NCBI RefSeq assembly: GCF_905220565.1
Contig: NC_059400.1
Span: forward strand, 6,842,159 to 6,906,158
DNA length: 64,000 nt
From: Melitaea cinxia
Lineage: Eukaryota; Arthropoda; Insecta; Lepidoptera; Nymphalidae
Direction of reading: 5' to 3'
This document shows, in pieces, positions 42,501 through 53,659 of this stretch (position 1 is its first letter; each line of letters begins with the position of its first letter). The notes beneath the pieces were generated by a model. That model searched no databases, was not told the DNA's origin, and worked only from the letters and a program-made list of their open reading frames with translations. Made by a program: the position numbers and the translations under genes.

Positions 42501-45500
42501 TAAATATACTACAGAAAGTCTTTATTTATAGTGTGAAGCTAGCTTATAGCATGGTTATTATTAACATAATAACAACAATATTCAAATATGCGTCGTTAGA
42601 TTACGCGTTGTTACAGAATGCGTTGAAGAAATAAAGGTTCACTGCTCGTTCCCCGTAGGTGATGAGCGTGATAATATGTAGCCTATATGTTGACCCGACT
42701 TCTTAATAATATTCCAGCCAAATTTGAAGTAAATCCATGCAGTACTTTTTGAGTTTATCCCGGACATACATACAGACGAAAAGACAAAAATTCTAAAAAC
42801 CATATTTTTGGCTTTGGTATCGATTGTAGATCACACCCCAAGTATTCTTTTAAAAAAATATTCAATGTACAGTTTTGACTTTCCTACCATTTTATTATAC
42901 GTATATATATATATAAGTTATTTTCTCTGATTAAACAAAAAATATTTTATTCTGTGTATATGTATACAGACAGCGTAGATTTAGTGTAGTCTGCAAAAAA
43001 CGAGTTCTAAGATATCCCAAATTCTAAACTCTACCGATTTTTGAAAGCTTCGTACTTTATATAAAAATTTTGAGAACCACTGGCAGTAGGCAAAAAGGTC
43101 ATTGTGCGAAATTCTTCGTGTTCCGCGTCCGTACTATAGCACTGTATTCAATGAGTGCGAAAGAGACAGGACGTCGCGGGAAGTATATCATATTTCAAGA
43201 GCACCGCTTACGCGCGACGTTACGGGTTCGACCGTGCGGCGTGCGGCGTGCGGGGTGTGCCAAGCGCCACGGCCTAAAACTATGCGCTGTTGCTGTTCTT
43301 ATGTATACAAACAAACGTGTCGGCTTCGTCAGATATTAAGCAGTTTTTTTTTTTTGTAAATAAGTACCTGGATGACCGAGCTTAGCTCGTTTTTTTTGGT
43401 AAATCGTGTTTTTTGGAAATATTATTTAAATATCCAAATTACACACTGATGAATTATGAATAACTTTTTTCGATCTTACAGATATAATAATAAAAAAATA
43501 TGAACTGGTTATTTAAATAAAAAATCACGACTGCAATTAAAAAAAAGGAAAAATAATAATTCATCTGAAGAACATGAGGATTTGAACCGGGTCTTTTCGT
43601 TTCGGGACACACCGATTTCCCACTTGCCATATAGACAATGGCGAAATTTACCTTCGTGTTCTAATGAGATGATAGCCATTTTTACATTGCCTAAAAATAC
43701 GGATCAAACGACATTTTTTAAAATGAATCCTAGTTAGATCGATTTATCGCCTCCTAAACCCCCTGCATACTAAATTTCTTGATTAAAATCGTTGGAGCCG
43801 TTTCCGAGATTCAGATTATATATATAGGTACAAGAATTGCTCGTTTAGAGGTATTTGATAAAAACATTTTGTGTTAAAAATGGAAGAATACAGTGTACCT
43901 TATTAAAAATTGTGAAGACTAAAAATGTGCCTCGAACTGAAATTTTGCACATACTACTTACTCAAAAATGTAGTACGAAAACAAAAAACAAAACTCTTTA
44001 CAAACCAAGTCGAGTAAAAATGTAAATTTCTGAAATATAATTTTAAGCTTATACCTACTTAAAAAAAAAATACCAACTTTTTAGTTTAAGCAAACTATTT
44101 AGCTTTGAAACTTAAAGAAAAGCGGACTTGACTAGTTTTGAAAATTACCACCTAAAATCTCGTGATTGTCCGGTGTGTTTAATGTGTAGCCTTTAAAGCG
44201 GGATTTCCCAAAGTGGTCGATTCCGACTTCAAGCGGTCGACATAAACAGAAAAACTGCAAGTTTTTAAAATGGTCTTTTGAATCAAGAACCAAAAAAAAA
44301 CCTAATAACTATTAATCTACAAACTAAATCTACTTTAAGGCAAACGACCGGTTCCGGTGCGTAGAAATGTGGGAAATATCGTCGACGATTATATTATGTA
44401 AACGGATCGTTAGCTTACCTTGAGCGCGAGCGCGGAGGGGTCCGCAGGGTCGTGTCGGAAGGCGTTGGGCGGCGGCGCGGCGGTCGCGTCGGCGAGCCGG
44501 CGCCGCACCTCGCCCGCGCCCACCGCCAGCGACTCGCGCGAGCCGCACGACGACGTTGACTGCGCCGACGTGACCGACATCGCCGACACCTACCACATTT
44601 GTTGCATTCTTTATTAAAGTCAAACTTCTTTTTACGCACGCTTTACTTGGCGAGTAAGCTGGTGAATGCGTGTCGAGAGCTTTACGAAAAGTGTGATCGA
44701 GCGAAGCCGAACGGAGCGAGAGAGAGGTGCGAGCACACATTTTTTTTTCTCTCTTTCATAGCCAGTTACGTTTCATATATCTAAGATACACTGCAGACCT
44801 ATTGTGAAGAAGTTTTACTTTGGTGTGGTCTAAAGTACACTCGATTTTTTTACATTATCTTATTTTTACATTAAAAAGGTGGTAGACAAGCGTACGGTGC
44901 GCCTGATGGTAAGCAGCTTATGCGCCTGCAACATCGGATACATTAAAAGCGTGTTGTAGAACCTATCCCGGACCCTCCACGGAGCTCTGGCTACCTTACT
45001 TACCACAAGAACACGACAATACTTGAGAGCAATATTATTTTTACTGTGGTCTTCTGTAAGGTTGAGGTATTTCCCCAGTCGGACTCCTCCAGATCTCGAG
45101 CAGGACATGTCCTGCTGTGCTCTCAATAAAATTCACACCAATTCATTCATTCATTCGCCAATGTCACGTAGAAGTTTATGCAATAAGAATTTCACAGGAA
45201 CTATTATTTAACTGGATGACACGATCAAATATGTGTATCGCTGGAATAATGCTTATCTGAGATTATTTCACTTTATCACAGAGAAGACAACGGAAGCGTT
45301 TTTACCCATGTTTAATAATTCGCATCGTAGTGCAATGTTTATGAGGCTACTCTTCTCAAAAAAAATCCTATCGTTTAAATAGATCACGTTTACGTATTTA
45401 ACATATAAACAAAACGAAGAGAACTTGAGATTATTTTGGTTGTCTGCTACTCTGCACTACTAGTAAGTGAATAATTTTATTGTTGCTCATAATTTCTGAG

Positions 45501-48500
45501 CACATACCAATCAGTCAGTCATACCTGTGACAAGCTGTCGGGAGCCGGTGGTTTAGCGGCGTACTGGGTGCTCAGGTCTTCATCGTCGTGACTCCAGCAG
45601 TCGCCAGCATCTACATCATCGAGGGCCGAGTAAAGTGAAAGCGCCGGCCACTCGGGCACGAGATTTTCTTCACTCTTCGTGTGTCGTATCGGAGGCGAGT
45701 GCGGTGCGGGAGGAGCGGGCGGCAACAGTCGCAACGGAAGGGGTTCGTGCCCTTCCGTCTCGAGCACTTCGACGTACATTATGTACGGAGCCTATGATAC
45801 ATATCTTAGTGAGACTCTTTTTGCCATTGTTAATCATTTTTGTTAAATAAATAAATTCATTTAACGTACAATAAAATACGCACACTGTCAGTATATAACA
45901 GTATATATTACGTCCATGCTCTTGGGAGAGAATCGATCCCGCAACCCAAGCGCAAAAAACAGGGTCACTGCTAAGTGTACCAGCGGGCCACTCGTAGTTC
46001 TTATATAATAATTAGAAAATATGCAATTTTAAAGTTACCGCAAACATGATTGTTGATTGGATAATCACGTCCTCTTTTTTTCTCCGGGTGACGATAAAAA
46101 TGCATCTTATTCATAATTTTTAAAGCGGCAAATTAACTGTAAAACAGCTTTAGATACCGGTGACATCAATACATAAGATTATGATATTTAACTTGCAAAT
46201 ATTTTATGTAGCACATCGCGTTTATGTAAATTAATAATTTCATAAAAATTAATTTGAATATCAGATGCTTAAGAAAAATTTGATTTTACAAAATAAGACC
46301 AAAAGAGTAGTTCTTATATTATTGCGTGCTTTAGAAAAACGTTTTTACTTGTTAAAATTGTTAAATATAATTATTCTATTGTAGAGTATGAACAGAAGTG
46401 TCAAGGCTAGTAATTTACTGAATATATTGTATTTTCGATCATTAAACTTTTTAGTACAAATTGCGTTGCTATATTATAGAATATACACAAGCAATAAATA
46501 TGCAAAGTAATTAAGTAGGGTGAATTTCTAAATTTTAAATTAACGTCTCTCGTTGTATTTATACAAAAGAAAGTGAAATGTTAAAAATTTACACACACAC
46601 ACTAATTAATTATTACCATAGTCCATAACCCAACATTATGATGTCTCTTACTAATTACTATATTAATTCAAATTATACTTTGAGGAATTATACAACTGTT
46701 TGAAATTTATAAAATTTTAGCTGTTCTGTTTTTCTCGGTGAAATATAGCCCTAGTTCACCTTGTATTTTTTTTTTAAATCGGTTCATTAGTTTTTGAGTT
46801 AATCCATTACAAACATTTAAAAAATACAAATCTTTTATCTTTATAATATTAGTGTAGAAATATAAACAAACAATGTTCGTACCTTATCTTTGCTGTTGAG
46901 AACAGCGGCAGCGTGAGGCGGTATCCTCAAGACGTAGTGAGGTTTCTGATGTAAAGGTAACCAGACTCGGGCTGGTAGGTTTAGATCTAGAGTCGCTAGC
47001 TCCGCTCGTAGCCGGCCATTCCGTCGCTCCTTATCAGCCACGGTGGCCAGTCGTCGACCGATATTCGTGAGAGCTGTGAGAAACTGGAATATACAGAAGA
47101 ATTAATAATGCATTTTTTTTTATTTTCATGGGCTCTTGCTTGCCCGTGCCTTTACAATATACATAATGCAAATTTTGCTTATCCGCGTGCGTTAATTTTT
47201 TTATTATAGTGACACTAATGCACATTTTTGTTTGAACATGCAATGTAAACAACAATATTTAAGGAACAAGACAACGCTGTAAAATTAAACATCTCATTTC
47301 TAATGCCAGTTACACCTATGTTCATTTAAGTGTTTTTATCTAGCACTCCTCTGTGAGAGGAAGTATTTTACCAAATGTATTGGAACATATTTAAATTAGA
47401 TGTTTCACACATACTTATTATTAAAATATGAGATTAAAAAACATTATTAAAATATGGCGTTAAATCTTATCTTTGCATTAGATTTGAGATAATAAGTTTT
47501 TACGCATTATTATGAATAAACAAAATAGTTCTTTAGTTGATCTTTAGTTTACGTTGTAGTAGTAGTTATTAATGGTGCGTTGCATACAGAAAGAAAAAAG
47601 AATAGTTTGTATATGAACAAAAAAGAATAGTATGTAAATGTAAAAAAAAAATATTTTATTATTGTACAAACGTGTCAACAACGTGTTACAGCACCAACTT
47701 TGTATTCATGTACTTTATATACAATGATAGGCTTGCGTTTGACCACTATTTCACCTGATGATAAGTGAAAATGCGGTCTAAGATGCAGCACGCTTACCTA
47801 GAAGTAACCTATTCACTTGCGGCTTAAAGATCCCCAGGTTATAGTTTTCCGGAAACACAGACGCTGGTAGAGAGTTCCATTCTTTGGCTGTGCGGATCAA
47901 GAATGTACTAGCGAATTGTTTAGTGCGTATAGGGGGAATGTCAACGATATAAGCGTGATGTAACGCAGAGCTTCTGGTTGTACGATGATGGAAGGGGGAG
48001 GGGGGAATCAAGTCATGTTGCCTTTATACAATTATAGCTGTGTCCGCGGCTTCACCCGCGTGAAATTAACCAAAAAAGTTATTTTTCAGTTCGCAGAGTT
48101 ATAAAATAAATAGCTTTCTAAAATAAAAGTAGCCTAAGTATAACAGATATATTTCGCTGACAGATAGCTGATATAATAAGGAGTACCTTATTACATCAGC
48201 TATCTGTCAGTGAAAATCCCGTCAAAATCGGTACAGCCGTTTCAGAGAGTAGCCGGATCAAACAAAAATGCAGACAGACAAAAATTGTAAAAAATGCTAT
48301 TTTGGTATATGTACCGTGTATACATCCATATATATGCATGTAATAAAAATCGGTTATTTTATTATTACAAAGAGACACTCCAATTTTATTTATTTGTATA
48401 GATGTATAGATATAAAACTTACTAATTAGTCTATAAATAAAGTACAATGGCGCTCTATATTTTTTGGCGGTTTGGCTTGTAATATATAATATACTAAACA

Positions 48501-49065
48501 ACAAATATGTTACTCTGGATCTCCAGCTACATATGTACGTACCTAAGTTTAATTACTAAACTATTAATTCAGTTCTCGTCGTTGAATCGTTATAATATTA
48601 TTAGGATCAAGGTTCAGGTGATGTCCAGAACTATAAACCAATAAACAAATAGTTGACGTCATCCTTACCAAAATAAAAATGTCAAGCATTTTTGTAATAA
48701 CTGTGTTTGCAGGAAAACGAAGAAAAACCGACTTCAATTATATCGACAAGTAATACAACGTAGGTAGACGCAAAAATAGTCAAGTAAATACGCATTATCA
48801 AAGATTACTCCAGAAGTTGTAATTAGATCTCGATGAAATTTAAATGTGACCACATGATAAACATCGGCTTTCGATTAAATTAAAAATCATTAAAATTGGT
48901 ACACCCAGTAAAAAGTTAGGCGGATTTTCGAGAGTTTCCCTCGATTTCCTTTCATGGTACCAAACTAGGGATATCTGCTTTCCAACAAAAAAAGAATTAT
49001 CAAAATCGGTTTATAAACGACGGAGTTATCCCCGAACATACATACATACATACATATACACACGC

Positions 49066-49129
<64 letters not shown>

Positions 49130-52100
49130 GGTCGAATTGAGTAACCTCATCCTTTTTTTGAAGTCGGTTAAAACATTAAAATTGTATATTTTTAGGAACT
49201 ACTGATTCGATTTGAATTTATTTTTGTGATCAATATTATCGTTTACCGAAGAAGACTATAGACTATATTACATCATGCTCCGGCCAATAGGAGCTGAGCT
49301 AATGTTACGAAAACGGAAAAAATATCTTATTTTAGAACTTTTGTTGCATGCGCTGCGTAAATGGTTAAAGCTACCTAAAAAAAGGAAGTAATTGCCAATA
49401 AAAGTTCTAAAAAAAGTTTACAACTACTAATGTCTATTTTTTGAGGTTAATTCATTATAACATTTTTATGGTAATCAATTTTAATCTAAAATAATGCATT
49501 ATTTGCGATTGTGGTTTTATAAACATGATATACATCCTTCTCCATAAGTACGTTGTTATTGATGCGCATGTGCAAGTCGCCCAAGTTACACAGTAATAGT
49601 TTAAAAATATTTTAATTTATTACGTTTTTTATTCAAATTAACGCGGGTGAAACCGCGGTGCACGGCCAGTTAATGTATACGGAAACATTTTCATTGCTTA
49701 CATGTAACCGGATAAACTTAATACATACACACTTACCGTTTCCGACAAAATAATGACAGTTAAGCGGACGCTTTTGAAATTTTAATAAGATTATAATGTA
49801 AGAAGAGGAGGGAAAACAATTACGGATATCAACCGAAAATACGGTAAGATAAAAGTTCTTTTATACTATAAATATGAGACAGTTCAAATATATTTTATTG
49901 TATTGTTATGATTATCTGCATGTCCTTTTCTGATGTGGGTCATATAAGATATTATGTTACAAATTAGTAATGGAATCATCGTTTGATGTCAACTAATTAA
50001 TTCTTCTTAAGAAATTCTCAAAAAAATATATATTAAATATTACTTAATTTTTTAAATAAGGTAAGGTAAATCAAAAGAACCATTTTATTTTTAAATCCAT
50101 CCAACCGTCCAGAAAACAAACTGCACGCGATTTACGTAATATAACAATTATTAATATTATGTAAATTATACTCATTTGGTAATAGTGTTTTATACATCAT
50201 TGCCAATTATTACACATTTGAGGAGCGTTCATTAAAACTTTACATGACAGGCTACTTCTGTAATGTATATCCAGAATAAAGGCAATAATATAAAGTTACA
50301 CATAAAAGTTAATATTAATTAATGTAATTAACTACAAAGATATCTAGGACGAGTATAAAATAATAATCAATAACAGTGACGCGTGTTCCAAATGTTCACG
50401 TTTAACGTTAAAGTTGGAACGAAGCTAGGCTGACCGCAATAATATAATATAACATGTCTAAATTCCTGATAAATTATATCACTCCTTGACCTCTTAGAAT
50501 CAACTAAGTAAATAGTTAAAAAATGATTTTAAATAAACTAATTAATTCAAAAGCATTTTAATTTTTATGCATATTTAATTCATAGAATTAATAATACTAC
50601 CCTTAAAAAATTATTAATGTGTGATTTTATCTATATAATATATATAAAAGCGAAAGGTCACTCACTCATCACGAAATCTCCGAAACTATAACACTTACAA
50701 ACTTGAAATTTGGCAAGTAGGCTCCTTATAAGACGAAGGCATCCGCTAAGAACGGATTTTACGAAACTCGACCCCTAAGGGGATAAAACGGGGGTTGGAA
50801 GTTTGTATGAAAGTCCTATATTTTTGAAGTAAGAGACTTGAAATTTACAATGTATGCTCTATAGATGGTGAGGAGTTGTCCAAATAATGCATCGTGATCT
50901 ATATATATAAAAGAGAAAGGTCGCTGACTCACTCATCACGAGAACTCAAAAACCGCTGGATGGTGGTCCCATCCACCCAGGATGGACAAAGATGAAATTT
51001 GGCAGGGGGGGGGGGGTTAGATTATAGTTAGTAGACTTCCGCTAAGAACGCATTTGGTGATATTCCACCGCTAAGGGGGTTTAATTTGGGGTGATAGTTT
51101 GTATGAAACGTATACAACAGCTATAAGTTCGCCTGATAGGTTATTTAAAAAAATAATTTGCGTTAAAAATCTTAATAGTACATATCTTCATAACTATGCG
51201 AACGTAGTCGCGGGTAACAGTTGTAGTAACAGGTACTATAAAACAAAGTCCACAAAAGTGTATGTGATCGATTCCCTCAAAATCTACTGAACGAATTTTT
51301 ATGCGGTTTCACCGATGGAGAGAGGGCTTCAAGAGGAAGGTTTACGGAACGGCTAAGCCGATTTTGATGATAGTTTCACTGGAGGTTTACCGGGAAAACT
51401 TTGTGACACACTGATTTCAACGCGAGCGAAGCCGCGGGCACAGCTAGTTAATTAATATTTACAATACTTGAATTTTAAGAAATGCAGGAAAAAATAAATC
51501 TGAGATCTGATTGTAATAAACAATGGAATCTGGAATATGTTATATATATATATAAATAATATTATATAAATATACTATCCAATTTTGTTTATTTGTATAT
51601 ATATATAAAAATTGGAGTGTCTGTTTGTAATATTAATATAACCGCTTTTTATTAAATTCATATGTATGTATGTGGTTGTATACAAGGTACATATGCCAAA
51701 ATAACGTTTTTTAGAATTTTTGTCTGTCTGTCTGTTTGTTTCGGCTAATCTCTGAAACAGGTGGACCGATTTGACAGGACTTTTACTGGCAGATAGCTGT
51801 TGTAATAAGTAGTAATTAAGGCTACTTTTATTTTAGTTTTTTTTTTTATAACCATGTGAACTAAACAATATTTATTTTGTTAAATTCGCGGTTGAAAGTC
51901 ACGGGCACAGCTAGTTAATAATAAAATATGATGTAAAGACATTTACCTGTGTTTGTGGCGCTAACCTTGGCGCTCCGCATGAACATTGTTCGCCACAGAG
52001 ACAACCGCTGTCAAACGCACGACCGGACGCGAGGTCTCCTAGATGTCTTCCTGATGGCGTAGCCAGCCTTAACGCCGAAGCGTCAGACTGCGATCTGTGA

Positions 52101-52988
52101 TGACCTCTCCTTGCCGCTGGCCTGATTTCCTCAGCGAGAATAGAGTCTCTTAGCTTCGTCGCTCTCGACCTCTTTGCCTCTCCACTGAACGCTGTTAACA
52201 ACCACGCTAGTCGAAGCGAAAACTGCGCACTTTGTTTACACCGATATACCAAATATGGTCTTAAAACGTCCGCTACGTCTCCCATTTCTATGTACATAGT
52301 AGCTAATTGTGGGAGGTAAAAGTCTACATCTTCGTGTGGGAATGAGAACAATTTGTTAGCTAGGTAGGTTTGCACACCGGGTTCTTTAGAGTTGAATAGA
52401 TACGAAATGGCCATACTCATATCGAACAGTTTACTTTCGAATAGTCTTAAAAGAAAGTCTTTATTTTTCGATGTTTCAGTAGTACTACTACTAGACGTTG
52501 CCAGCGGTTCGACGATCGCATCGGGAGGATCCGGAGGTTTTTCTGTTTCTTCTGGATTGCCGGAATCGAGACTTTCTCTAGATCTGGCAGCTGCAGGAGG
52601 CTGCGGTCTTTCTTCATCATTTCCGTCAGGCGGAGTATGAATTCCTGAGTCATCGGAACCAGTGGGAACTTCTGGTGGTAATGCAAGCCTGGGGCCAGTC
52701 GCTTCGCACAAAATACGAAGCGGTACACCGTCCGGCGACGTCGGGGTCATATCCTCCGGTATCCTTTGCAAAACGGAATCCAAGGATCTGTTTCTTTGAT
52801 GGCCACATCCCGCCGGTGGCCCGTTTGCCACCGTCACATGTCTGAGGACAAACGATAAAAAAAATTAGATACTTATTACGTTGCAATTATCAATATTATT
52901 TTATGTAATTTATATGATTTATATAAACATACATGTCAAAAGGATCTTCGTAGTGCCGTATTCCTACGACTATAATTTTCCTAACCAT
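33469..52988 (-). CDS. PI4KB: Phosphatidylinositol 4-kinase beta
   Basis: Makes PI4P on Golgi membranes (type III PI4K; fly four wheel drive). Coding exons on the minus strand are 52988-52933, 52841-51947, 47083-46883, 45791-45525, 44589-44419, 38300-38067, 36771-36593, 35789-35678, 35502-35361 and 33650-33469. All phases agree, giving 812 aa (human about 816). Residues ~149-250 form the lipid kinase unique helical domain (LLRLFESKLFDMSMAISYLF). PARVWLPL and KAPYIMYVEVLE belong to the middle, and Ser-rich disorder lies around 480-500. The kinase domain has K560 in GCIVKVGDDLRQE, the catalytic loop DRHNGNILL (667-675) and the HIDFGF metal site (D685). The C-terminus is YYTNGIL, close to the human YLTNGIM. 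Start ATG at MVRKIIVVGIRHYEDPFD. A T-rich acceptor 26 bases upstream (exon start 53014) implies a non-coding first exon further right. The 3' exons are very GC-rich. Confidence 0.96.
33749..34677. mobile_element. hAT-like MITE with exact 8 bp target duplication
   Basis: TTCGATAA occurs at 33741-33748 and 34678-34685. Just inside are TAGCGGTGGGCG and, inverted, TAGTCGTGGGTCG. The subterminal sequences taatcggtt, acgtagtttcg and aactagttacg are also mirrored. TAGNG-type ends plus an 8 bp duplication are hAT hallmarks. 929 bp, no transposase. In the last intron of PI4KB. Confidence 0.85.
34700..34790 (-). repeat. tRNA-like SINE head fragment
   Basis: gaggcggaaatcgaacccac (gaccccc) and ccaacgggctagtc are the reverse of box B and an anticodon-arm-like region. 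Confidence 0.4.
34930..35060. repeat. Fragment of the AACCGACTTC MITE family
   Basis: ggttagatctcgtttaaatt (taaatggga) and atcatcaaaatcagtatttc match internal phrases of the copies at 6112 and 48722. Both ends are missing. Confidence 0.5.
36021..36357 (+). mobile_element. Helitron-like element, TCTATAC to CTAG
   Basis: Begins in tctatacaaataaaaataaa and gtgtctgtttgtaataat, passes tgaccgattttgactgg and cactggcagatagctgat, and ends in gtcgcgggctcagCTAG|T. The 5' TC and 3' CTAG without a target duplication are Helitron features. Other copies lie at 14697 (partial), 48033 and 51586. In PI4KB intron 7 (upstream of exon 8). Confidence 0.65.
36818..36985 (+). repeat. Dispersed short repeat ('gcatacggt' family), copy
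   Basis: gtcggcaaacgagcatacgg ... gataagcaattactgtagct ... agaagctctggctaccttag match the copies at 37800 and 44878. Confidence 0.6.
37800..37975 (+). repeat. Dispersed short repeat ('gcatacggt' family), copy
   Basis: gtcggcaaacaagcgtacgg ... agcggttaccgaagcctata ... gacacaactactttgagagc ... caggttgaggtacttcctca. It lies about 90 bases from exon 6 of PI4KB. Confidence 0.6.
38400..39540. other. AT-rich PI4KB intron sequence
   Basis: No gene or confident repeat family seen. T-runs near 38560-38582. Confidence 0.4.
39575..39900 (+). pseudogene. Tc1-like transposase 3' end split by a short element
   Basis: MEWPARSPDINPIEYV is read up to 39612 and ELGRRVHQRNLFSITVQSLR from about 39815, together the conserved DD34E-type C-terminal segment. 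The insert 39613-39801 separates them. The upstream transposase is too eroded to read. Confidence 0.7.
39613..39801 (+). repeat. RTE-tailed short element, 5'-truncated, with 11 bp target duplication
   Basis: ggccgaagacgggcagcagc ... ccagccctgcggtcaccaac ... gtccagcagtggactgcgat ... (gatgaagt)n. GAGTATGTATG (39602-39612) and GAGTATGCATG (39802-39812) flank it, within the transposase codons IEYVW. Confidence 0.8.
39900..42070. other. AT-rich PI4KB intron with minor repeat fragments
   Basis: 41650-41810 contains a GC-richer patch (gggcaccagcaagggggttc) that looks like a retroelement end. A possible antisense ATG exon at 40538-40597 is noted in the findings. Otherwise nothing recognised. Confidence 0.35.
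42080..42245 (-). repeat. CG-rich repeat, inverted relative to 43080-43300
   Basis: On the minus strand tgtacgaaattctttgtgct / gcgcgtccgtactttag matches the plus-strand gtgcgaaattcttcgtgttc / cgcgtccgtactatag at 43104. Both are followed or preceded by gtatacaaac / gtttatacgc. Confidence 0.5.
42450..42850. repeat. Helitron/RTE-like fragment
   Basis: ctagcgacccgccccggctt (cgcacggg) and cgtgataatatgtagcctat ... cagtactttttgagtttatc are phrases typical of dispersed lepidopteran elements starting with 'ctagcgacccgcc'. Ends not resolved. Confidence 0.45.
43080..43300 (+). repeat. CG-rich repeat, partner of 42080-42245
   Basis: Same family as 42080-42245 in the opposite orientation, extended by a GC-rich piece (cgtgcggcgtgcggcgtgcg). 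The overlapping open frames look non-coding. Confidence 0.45.
43595..43825 (+). repeat. Dispersed repeat, copy 2 (family also at 3060-3335)
   Basis: See the shared phrases listed for copy 1. Ends in cgttggagccgtttccgaga / ttcagattatatata. Confidence 0.6.
44878..45125 (+). repeat. Dispersed short repeat ('gcatacggt' family), longest copy
   Basis: gtggtagacaagcgtacggt ... ctgatggtaagcagcttatg ... ggagctctggctaccttact ... ggttgaggtatttccccagt ... gacatgtcctgctgtgctct. In the PI4KB intron before exon 5. Confidence 0.65.
45920..45995 (-). repeat. tRNA-like fragment
   Basis: gagagaatcgatcccgcaac and gtgtaccagcgggccactcg are the reverse of a pol III box B and D-arm-like sequence. Confidence 0.4.
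46000..46870. other. AT-rich PI4KB intron
   Basis: No gene or repeat family recognised; weak tail-like sequence near 46730-46850. Confidence 0.4.
47690..48020 (-). pseudogene. 3' end of a LINE ORF2
   Basis: The minus-strand frame (47778-48011) reads HRTTRSSALHHAYIVDIPPI, RTKQFASTFLIRTAKEWNSL, PASVFPENYNLGIFKPQVNR and LLLGKRAAS-stop, the typical C-terminal tail of a Jockey/R1-like ORF2. The rest of the element is absent. Confidence 0.75.
48033..48409 (-). mobile_element. Helitron-like element, reverse copy
   Basis: Read on the minus strand it starts near atctatacatctatacaaat, contains gtctctttgtaataataaaa and accgattttgacgggatttt, and ends in gtgaagccgcggacacagCTA. It shares its body with 36021-36357. 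Confidence 0.6.
48722..49173. mobile_element. MITE with AACCGACTTC inverted ends, copy 2
   Basis: aaaaaccgacttcaattata at the left and tttgaagtcggttaaaacat at the right are inverted. Internal phrases match copy 1. It contains a (ca)n(ta)n microsatellite at 49060-49128. Confidence 0.75.
49060..49128. repeat. (CA)n(TA)n microsatellite
   Basis: About 12 CA units followed by about 17 TA units inside the MITE. Confidence 0.9.
49200..50620. other. AT-rich PI4KB intron
   Basis: A short Helitron-end-like piece (cgcgggtgaaaccgcggtgc / acggccagttaa) lies at 49642-49675. Otherwise nothing recognised. Confidence 0.4.
50632..50898 (+). mobile_element. Helitron-like element, truncated by the next copy
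   Basis: Starts tctatataatatatataaaa and gcgaaaggtcactcactcat, with ccgctaagaacggattttac. It stops where the next copy begins with TCTATATATATAAAAG at 50899, with no CTAG end of its own. Confidence 0.55.
50899..51448 (+). mobile_element. Helitron-like element, TCTATAT to CTAG
   Basis: Begins TCTATATATATAAAAGAG after an A, includes gctgactcactcatcacgag, ccgctaagaacgcatttgg and a 13-base G run at 51004-51017, and ends in gcgaagccgcgggcacagCTAG before T. In PI4KB intron 2. Confidence 0.65.
51586..51916 (+). mobile_element. Helitron-like element, same family as 36021
   Basis: ttggagtgtctgtttgtaat ... tggtacat-like core ... gtggaccgatttgacaggac ... actggcagatagctgttgta ... aaagtcacgggcacagCTAG|T. 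It ends 31 bases before PI4KB exon 2's donor side. Confidence 0.65.
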
Positions 52989-53014
52989 TTGTAAAACTAC
53001 CTGGTTTTAGAGAC

Positions 53015-53540
53015 CTAAACACAAACACAACAACAGAACAATTTAATATAAATAAAACACATAATTATCTGCACATCACACTCAACTTAAAACATTTAGT
53101 GTCTCTGCACAAACTATTAAATGAAGTCATTATAGGTGATGGTTACAAGCTTAGCTCATTTTTTATAGCGCATAATTAAACATAAACATAACACAGCCAG
53201 CACACGTCCAACTACTTCGTGACCACACGTTAAACTGTTTAGTGTTTACGCAATCGTAGGCAGTAGGCAAAACGCACCGCATACCAGACCAATAAGGATC
53301 ACCTCGATTACGCAGCCAGAACGCGACTGATTTAACGAAATACTGGATTAGAGTTTTTGCACACTTATAAAATTTTAAAATACGTAATTTATCACATTTG
53401 TAATTAGATATGTATGTTAAAATTTTATAAGTACCTTTAGATGTTTAGTTAAAACTTTTAAAAGTATAGGAGCTATTCGTTTATAATATAAAATTAATTA
53501 AAAATAAAGTATTTTGGTTTTAGTATAGAAGGTATGTTTA
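53015..53540 (-). promoter_or_regulatory. Upstream region of PI4KB (probable 5' UTR intron / promoter)
   Basis: The acceptor TGTGTTTAG|GTCTCTAAAACC at 53014 implies an upstream non-coding exon. Candidate donors on the minus strand (AAAG|GTACTT near 53434, CGAG|GTGATC near 53306) exist but cannot be chosen between. Confidence 0.3.
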
Positions 53541-53544
53541 TGTC

Positions 53545-53655
53545 ATTGGAAACAGAGAGGGCGGCAGCGGTCAATGAGCTGAGTGAGATTGGCGACAGTG
53601 GGAATTGTCCGCTGGTCGGTCATTTATGATCAGGACGGCTATGTCCTGTTTAGTT
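53545..53655. other. GC-richer island with short open frames on both strands
   Basis: The plus strand gives MFMSLETERAAAVNELSEIG then DSGNCPLVGHL-stop; the minus strand gives MTDQRTIPTVANLTQLIDRC then RPLCFQ-stop. It stands out from the AT-rich surroundings. It may be a 5' UTR exon of PI4KB or of a gene to the right; no splice donor is evident. Confidence 0.25.
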
Positions 53656-53659
53656 AAGC

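Noticed and set aside
44330..44740. 136-codon minus frame
   Set aside because: Runs through PI4KB exon 5 in the wrong frame; the correct frame is ...DPSALALK.
48965..49150. 61-codon minus frame
   Set aside because: Translation of a CA/TA microsatellite inside a MITE.
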